From: Pogona vitticeps
Taxonomy: Eukaryota > Chordata > Lepidosauria > Squamata > Agamidae
Assembly (NCBI RefSeq): GCF_051106095.1
Contig: NC_135788.1
Coordinates: forward strand, 44,754,001 to 44,818,000
Reading direction: 5' to 3'
DNA length: 64,000 nt
The notes under the pieces are model-generated. The model searched no databases, had not been told where the DNA came from, and saw nothing but the letters and a program-made list of their open reading frames with translations. The translations under genes and the position numbers were made by a program. Below, in pieces: positions 57,879 through 64,000 of the stretch; position 1 is the stretch's first letter; every line of letters begins with the position of its first letter.

Positions 57879-57905
57879 AACTGATACCAAGTTTCGTTTG
57901 TGTTC

Positions 57906-59580
57906 TGATTTAAAAATAGGATTTAACAACAAGATTATGCACTTTCAGACATTTCGTCCTGATCAGTACATATTTTTGCCTGGTTTAAGCAAATTTACAT
58001 TTCTTTAAAAAGCAGAATAAAAATAAAAAGCAATTGTAGTTGGCTATAAAGAGATGTTAACCACTTCTTTAACTTCAGAGGATTTTGAAGAAAGTTAATT
58101 ACAATTCTTTTAGAGCAATTTTAAAAAATACTATACAAATTCAATTTAACAGCTTTAAGTATATGATTTTCTCAAGTATGAACCATTTGTCTCACCTGTA
58201 CAAACCTAACTAGCCTGAACTCAATCATGGAGGATGAATACTTTTGTCTAAAAGGGATGGCGGGTGTGTTTGTGTCTTTAGTTTTCCTAAATTGCTACCA
58301 CCAGTAAAATCATCTTTGTGGCAGTGACTTTGGGAAATCAATGATTTGTGCTGTGCCTCCCAATGGCTTCCCCCAAGGAAAGGGATTTCAACCTATGGAT
58401 ATTTTCTTCATACTCCCCAGAATAACAGAAACATCGTCTCTTCACCATCACCAGAATGCTTAGGATGAGAAATAAATTATTAATATATTTAGCTTAATTT
58501 AACATATATTTTTCTCTGATAGAAGTATTGTTATTATGCTCCACTGACCTAGTCCAGTGACTTACAGAATGAGGTGTGTTTATGTGGGTGGTGTTTTTGT
58601 GATATAAAGCGGTTGGAGCATGATGTTCAGGATTGTCCCTATGTTCTTCCCCTGATTCTCCTCTATTTTTTTAATATATGGGATTCATACTATATCACCT
58701 TATCACTAGAACTGATATATTAGTTTAGTGCTAGATCCCCTCCAGATGAGACTTTTTTAAAAAAAATCAACAAAACAAAAGCAATCCATACAAAATAAAA
58801 GATGTTCCTGTGATATGGGGTATTTCTGTACATGTTAAAAAGAATTTTGGAACATTCCACCTCTTCTGAAACACTGTACAATTCTTTCAAAACCAAGCAG
58901 CTTGAACCATGAAATGACCAGCAAAGGCTTTACCACAGGAAGGAAGGAAAGAAGGAAGGAGCGGGGTGTTGGTGTTGGTGTTGGCTGAAATGTGAATCAC
59001 ATAAAGTGTGAACACTGGACTCCCAAATCAATTCACAGCCTGTGTATATCACCAACTGCAAATTTAGCCATAATAGAGGCTGCAAATCAGAACAGAGTGA
59101 TTCAGCTTGCCAGTGTAGTTGCAGCCATAGCGGCTCTATTCTCATTGGAGCTATCAATTAGACTTAACTCCACTTGTTTGCTTTCATTCCCTTCCTATCT
59201 TATCCATGCTGAATAGAGTTACTGCTGTACTCCCTCTCTCGTGCTGCTGTTCTTGTTGCAGATATGCAAAGGGAAGCATCACAATTATTCTGCCTTTTTT
59301 TTTTTGACTGGGTAAGACAGGCCAAACTGTCAGCTATTCTTTTTATTATGGCAACCCATCTATGTCTGTAGGATTTCCATTATGTAAACATCCACTTAAT
59401 ACTTCTGCTGTGAATTTAGAAATATAACAATGAGAAAACGCTAAATTAGCTAGCAAAGATATGGTCTTATCTTAGTTAGGTTTTGTCCATAGACCTTTCC
59501 CCTTTTTTAAAATTTGGCTGCCCTTGGAAAATGTCTACTGGGACTCTACACCCTCTGAGCAGTATTTCTTGAAGGTAAAT
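57906..59580. other. Intergenic sequence downstream of ZCWPW2
   Basis: No exon or repeat recognised apart from a short GGAA-rich run at 58938-58962 and GTTGGT units at 58970-58984. Confidence 0.4.
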
Positions 59581-59584
59581 GAAA

Positions 59585-60010
59585 TCCAAGTGAATATCAT
59601 AAGTTATCCTATGAAGAATGACTAAAAGAACTAGGTATGCTTATCTTAACAAAGAGAAAACCAAGGGGAGACATGATAGCAGTCTTCCAGTATCTGAAGG
59701 GTTGCCACAGGGAAGAGGGCATCAATTTAGTCTCCATTGTGCATGAGGGTAGGGCAAGAACCAATGGGTGGAAACTTGTCAGAGGGAAATCCAACCTGGA
59801 AATAAGGAGGAATTTCCTGACAGTAAGAACCATTAGGGAATGGAACAGCTTGCCTCCCAATGTTGTGGGTGTCCCGTCGCTGGAGGTTTTCAAGAAAGAA
59901 TTGGACAGCCATCTGTCTGGGCTGGTATGAGGTCTCCTGCCTTGGGTAGGGGCTTGGACAAGAAGACCTCCAAGGTCCCTTCCAACCCTAGGACGATTCT
60001 ATGATCATCA
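59585..60010 (+). mobile_element. CR1 LINE 3' end
   Basis: Reads KRKPRGDMIAVFQYLKG, GKSNLEIRRNFLTVRTIREW, NSLPPNVVGVPSLEVFKKEL and DSHL, the CR1 pol C-terminus, with a stop and then the short 3' UTR ending 'gacgattctatgatcat', the CR1 octamer-type end. The frame at 59637-59930 is open, so the copy is fairly young. Confidence 0.93.
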
Positions 60011-60405
60011 GTTTATTGCTGGTTAAAGGGAACTTATAGAACAGTATTTCACAACCTAGTGCCTTCATATGTGTTTGACAAGAAGTCTCATTATCCACAT
60101 AGTTTCAGTTTAACACATGTGGAGTGTATGAGATTATAAACAGTGATGCTGAAGACTTCATGTTTCATTCCATTTCATTTTATTATAGTATCCTTGTGAA
60201 GACAAAGATGAATGGAGATTACTTTAGTCATCCCTTTCTGACAGTCTTTATTTCATAAATAAACCATTTGTTTACAAAATAGCTGGCAGACTACAAGGCT
60301 ATTCGTATTAATCTCTGTTTGATGGACTTAAATAAAAATTGCATAAAATGCTTGCTTCTCTTTCGCTATCTTTTAAAAGGGTTGGATCCAGTTTAATAGT
60401 TCAGT
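60011..60405. other. Intergenic, nothing recognised
   Basis: No element recognised. Confidence 0.4.
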
Positions 60406-60409
60406 AGTA

Positions 60410-61240
60410 TTAAGAAAATCTTTAATTATTTGTTAGAAATTAAAATGTAAGACGAGATGGTTAAAGAATATATGATTAAGTGGGCACAAAATATAGGCCA
60501 TAATATTGATATTGATCAATGGTAGCAAATATGGCAAAATAATATAAAGCTTACAAAATCGGCTAATTTTAAGGAGAACATATGCAAGATGTTTTACAGA
60601 TGGCATATGACTCCGGAAAAATTGTCAAAGATTTATACAGATGTGTCAAATATTTGCTGGGAATGTGAAGCACATGATGGAAGTTTTATAATATGCGGCG
60701 GACTTGCAGAGTAGCGAAACAATATTGGATAGGAGTGCATACTTTGTTGCAAGTTCCACTAACTCCAGAACTGTTTCTATTGAATATGATACCAGATAAC
60801 ATAGATAAGGTAAAAAGTGCTTAGTTATATATATAGTCACTGCAGCCAGAATTCTTTATGCCAGAAATTGGAAAAGTCTGGTGATACCGAAACAAGAGGA
60901 ACTTACTGAGAAGATACGGGAAGCGGCAGAAATGGACATTCTAGCAGAAGTGTTGAAAGACTCTCCAATACAAAAGGCAACTGAACAATTGGATTTATTT
61001 TATAAATGGTTAGAGTCACCAGATAGTGCTTGAATAACATAGATCAAAACTAGAATGTAAATGTGAATTAAAATCTGGAAGGCAGCGAATAGTAAAAAAG
61101 CGGAAAGTTTGAATTTTGATATTGCAATATGAATAGACTGGATGTCAGTATATTTTGTGTTTCTCCTCTCTCCCTCTTTTTCTTCCCTTACCTTCTGTAT
61201 CCCATACCCTATCCCAAGATATTAAATAATAAAAAATAGT
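60410..61240 (+). mobile_element. L1 LINE 3' end, 5' truncated
   Basis: Same family as 53390-54234 over nearly its whole length ('gtgggcacaaaatataggcc', 'tacagatggcatatgactcc', 'cagatagtgcttgaataaca'). The 3' end is a short AATAA run in place of the ATA microsatellite. Truncated at ORF2 and with several stops. Confidence 0.88.
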
Positions 61241-61372
61241 TCATAATTTAATTAATTATAGATTATTTCTGTATCATTTGTCACTATTGGTATTCACTAG
61301 AAGTAACATCTTCCTTGAAACATTTTGCCTGGTTTTGTTTTTTTATTGTGTCAATTTTCATAAACTGCTGGG

Positions 61373-61620
61373 TTCATTCATTCATTCATGCATGCATTTT
61401 TTCAACTTTTATACTGCCTGATTAGTGCAAGGCACTACTCTGAGCAGTTAAAAAGCAAAAATTATAAAGGTAAAACAATAAACAACATGGAACAAACCCA
61501 TCAAGAGCATCAAATAATAGTAAGCACATTGTTTTAATAAAATTGGGTGAAACCTTAGTTATGATTACCCTGTATTTATTGGTTTCCCTCTTAAATCCAG
61601 AATATTGCACAAATGAAAAT
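61373..61620 (-). repeat. L2-type LINE tail in reverse
   Basis: TTCA/ATGC repeats then 'ttttatactgcctgattagt' and 'gcactactctgagcagttaa', the reverse of the usual L2 end. Confidence 0.55.
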
Positions 61621-63025
61621 GGGCGCATTGAAAAAGCCAACAGAGAAACCTAGCAGTTTGCCCATTTTTCAGATATAGGAAAGCTATAAGAAATGTTGAC
61701 CTAAACTGAATTGTTAGTCCCAACTACAATACATCACCTGAATCAATGGGACAGCATCTGCATAAATCCCAACTGTGGGAACCTAGCTCTGGCATCAGGA
61801 GGCAGCTGGTGTAGCAAGTTGGAGAATAGGTGGATGGGGAAAGGTCAGCAGCATCACTTCTGGGCCTTGAACTCTCCTCTCCTATGAAAACCAGAATCAT
61901 GCTTTCTTAAGGCTTTCAGAGGTAGGATTGTTCATGCCTAACTTTCCAGCTTTTGGGTGATGGCAGAGAATTAGTTCCATGGTCTAGAAAAACTTGTTTG
62001 GGCTGCATGTTCCTTGTCCCTGATGTGCACAGGTAATATTATCCCGCATCCTCCAATCTGGCATCCTACAGATGTGTAGAACTAGTGTTCACCATTCCTA
62101 GTCAGCATAGTCAATTCCCATGCTGAAGATGATGACAGCTGTTGTTCAATGCATGGGAAAAGCAGTAGGTTGGAGGAAACGACATTATACCAGTTATCTC
62201 CCTTAAGCTCTCAATTAGACCTCAGGATTTGACCTTCATTTCCTGGACATTTGATAGTGGCTTAAATACAAGGAAAAGTTTAGATTTCAGGATTTCAAGG
62301 GCTACTTTGGGATCCTTTCTTTCTTTCTGGCAGCCGGGAGATCTTGAACTACTGTACTCCCTGTCTAGTGCTGCTGTTCTGAAAAGACCTTGTCTTGCAC
62401 CATTAGAGAAAAATCTCCAAAGAAGTACTGAATTAGCCTCCAAATGTAGCATCTGAGAAATCTTTCAACATCCCTATGAATATATACACTTAGTTAAGCT
62501 AGAATGTGCCTCACTAGTAAACTGAAGGCACTGTCAACTTGATTTCACAGAACCTGTAAGAGAGAATTTTTGGAAACAGTATAAACTGGCTTTGTTATGT
62601 GAGAAATCAATAAGGTACAGAGCCACTTGAATCTGCGAGTAATCCCAAATACTTTGCTCCAACAGAGCAGAGATTTCTTTCACAGTACCGAGCCTTGAAC
62701 TGCAGCTGGATGCTGTAATTTACAATAATGCAATTTCTCCCTTTCTCCTAGAAGTTCTTGTGTATTAGGTGAATAAAGACAAGTGCACCACATCTAGCCA
62801 TTGCAGAATTGTTCAAGTGTTTCATTAAACATCTGTAATGTTTCTTTTTTTCTAGGACAAAAAGACGTTTCTATTATGTGCAAGTGGATAATGGATGTAT
62901 AACACTCAATTTGGTGCTCATAAACAAGAGGGGGAAACCGAGACTCAACAGCATGAGGTTTTCACAATGCTTAATTCTGACTGAGTCACAGCATAGGCCC
63001 TGAATATCCGTGGGTTCATGTGGGA
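61621..63025. other. Intergenic, nothing recognised
   Basis: No exon or clear repeat recognised. Confidence 0.35.
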
Positions 63026-63029
63026 TGAG

Positions 63030-63300
63030 TTTTGGAGGTCACCTAGTCCAACCCTCTTTACGGTGCGGAGTCTGAAGTGCAGAATGCTGGTATTGCACCC
63101 CAAAGAGATGGTTACCTAACATCTACTTAAAATGAGCCTATCCACCCCCAAAGTAGACTGTTCCACTGCCAAGCAGCTCTTAGAAGGCTTGTCCTAAGGT
63201 TCAGCTGAAATCTACGTACTTCCCTGGAATTTAAATATATTTGCTCTAGTTCTGTGCCTATGCAGCAACATCTACGTGAACAGACCTTCAGATCTGGAAA
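63030..63300 (-). mobile_element. CR1 LINE fragment, old, reverse
   Basis: 'ggaggtcacctagtccaacc' and 'gactgttccactgccaagca' match the antisense of CR1 3' parts. Diverged. Confidence 0.55.
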
Positions 63301-63469
63301 ACAGCTAACATTTTTCTTTTTACAGTTACTTCAGTTCTTTCTCACTGACCTTGGTTTTTCAGACTCCTCACAATCCTTTGGATGTGTTCTAGTTTGCCAG
63401 TGTCTGGAAATGTAATGACAAGAAATGGATACAATATAATATAATATACTGTAATATAATTGATTGATA

Positions 63470-64000
63470 CTATGGTGTAAAGAAAATCATCTCACACTTA
63501 ACATCAAAAAAACTAAAGAACTCATAATTGATTTTAGGAGGAAGAGAAATGTACATTTACCACTGTACATAAACGGTGAGGAAGTGGAGAGAGTTGGTAG
63601 TTTTAAATTTCTGGGTACTTACATCTCAGAGGACCTCTCATGGACTATAAATGCCAACATGCTAATAAAGAAGGCACAGAAGAGGCTGTATTTCCTGAGA
63701 ATGCTCGGGAAGTTAAATTTATCACAGCATTTACTTCTGTCCTACTACCGTAGCACCATTGAGAGTGTCCTAACTTATGGCATTCTGGCATGGTTTGGGA
63801 GTAGCTCTGTAGCGGACAAAAAAGCTCTACAGAGAACCATTAAAATTGCCCAGAATATCATCGGGCTCCAGCTACCAACCCTGGATGACATCTTCACATC
63901 CCGCTGTCTGAGGAAGTCACACAGCATCCTGAGAGACTCTTCCCATCCTGCTTATAACTTTTTTGAACTGTTACCGTCTGGCAGAAGATATAGAACAATT
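63470..64000 (+). mobile_element. Non-LTR LINE (L2/Rex/CR1 group) pol, running off the right edge
   Basis: Frame: NIKKTKELIIDFRRKR, LYINGEEVERVGSFKFLGTY, KKAQKRLYFLRMLGKLN, YYRSTIESVLTYGILAWFGS, KALQRTIKIAQNIIGLQLPT and SHPAYNFFELLPSGRRYRTI. This is the RT thumb and C-terminal part of a LINE common in fish and reptiles. The reading is open to the window end, so the copy is fairly young. Confidence 0.85.

Overview
The window looks like a squamate reptile (lizard or snake) nuclear genome. The reasons are Sauria-type tRNA SINEs, BovB/RTE LINEs with the same 3' tail as those SINEs, L2, CR1 and L1 LINEs, a Penelope-like element, many small Tc1/mariner and hAT MITEs, and a spliced vertebrate gene with long repeat-filled introns.

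There is one recognisable host gene. ZCWPW2 (zinc finger CW-type and PWWP domain containing 2) lies on the + strand from a CpG-rich region at about 7.4-8.3 kb to a poly(A) signal at 57.87 kb. I can place eight coding exons (11315-11601, 12227-12386, 35043-35157, 37048-37106, 38786-38847, 48390-48457, 54765-54886, 57555-57728). They all have consensus AG/GT borders and compatible phases, and they join into an open frame of 348 codons. The protein has a CW zinc finger, then a PWWP domain, a basic middle part and a conserved acidic C-terminal tail. ZCWPW2 is a paralogue of the meiotic histone-mark reader ZCWPW1, whose presence across vertebrates is linked to PRDM9.

Layout: 1-4.4 kb is a Gypsy-type LTR retrotransposon fossil with integrase placed before reverse transcriptase/RNase H, as in the Gmr1 group. 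4.4-7.2 kb holds old repeats. 7.4-8.3 kb is the CpG island, the likely promoter of ZCWPW2 and possibly of a divergent neighbour. 11.3-57.9 kb is ZCWPW2. Its second intron (22.7 kb) carries a nearly full-length BovB, a Penelope-type unit with a hammerhead-ribozyme-like core, a 693-bp fold-back MITE and a 5S-rRNA-derived SINE split by a Sauria SINE. Intron 5 carries a second BovB, an LTR fossil, an unclassified LINE and a 1.1-kb Tc1/mariner-like element with an internal duplication. Intron 6 carries a Penelope element lying between two L1 pieces. Intron 7 carries a 70-bp perfect palindrome at the end of a SINE. 58-64 kb is intergenic, with CR1, L1 and another LINE running off the right edge.

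I saw no rRNA or tRNA gene, no CRISPR array and no bacterial-type operon. Exon calls rest on recalled similarity to mammalian ZCWPW2 plus splice sites. Repeat family names rest on recalled consensus features. No database search was possible.
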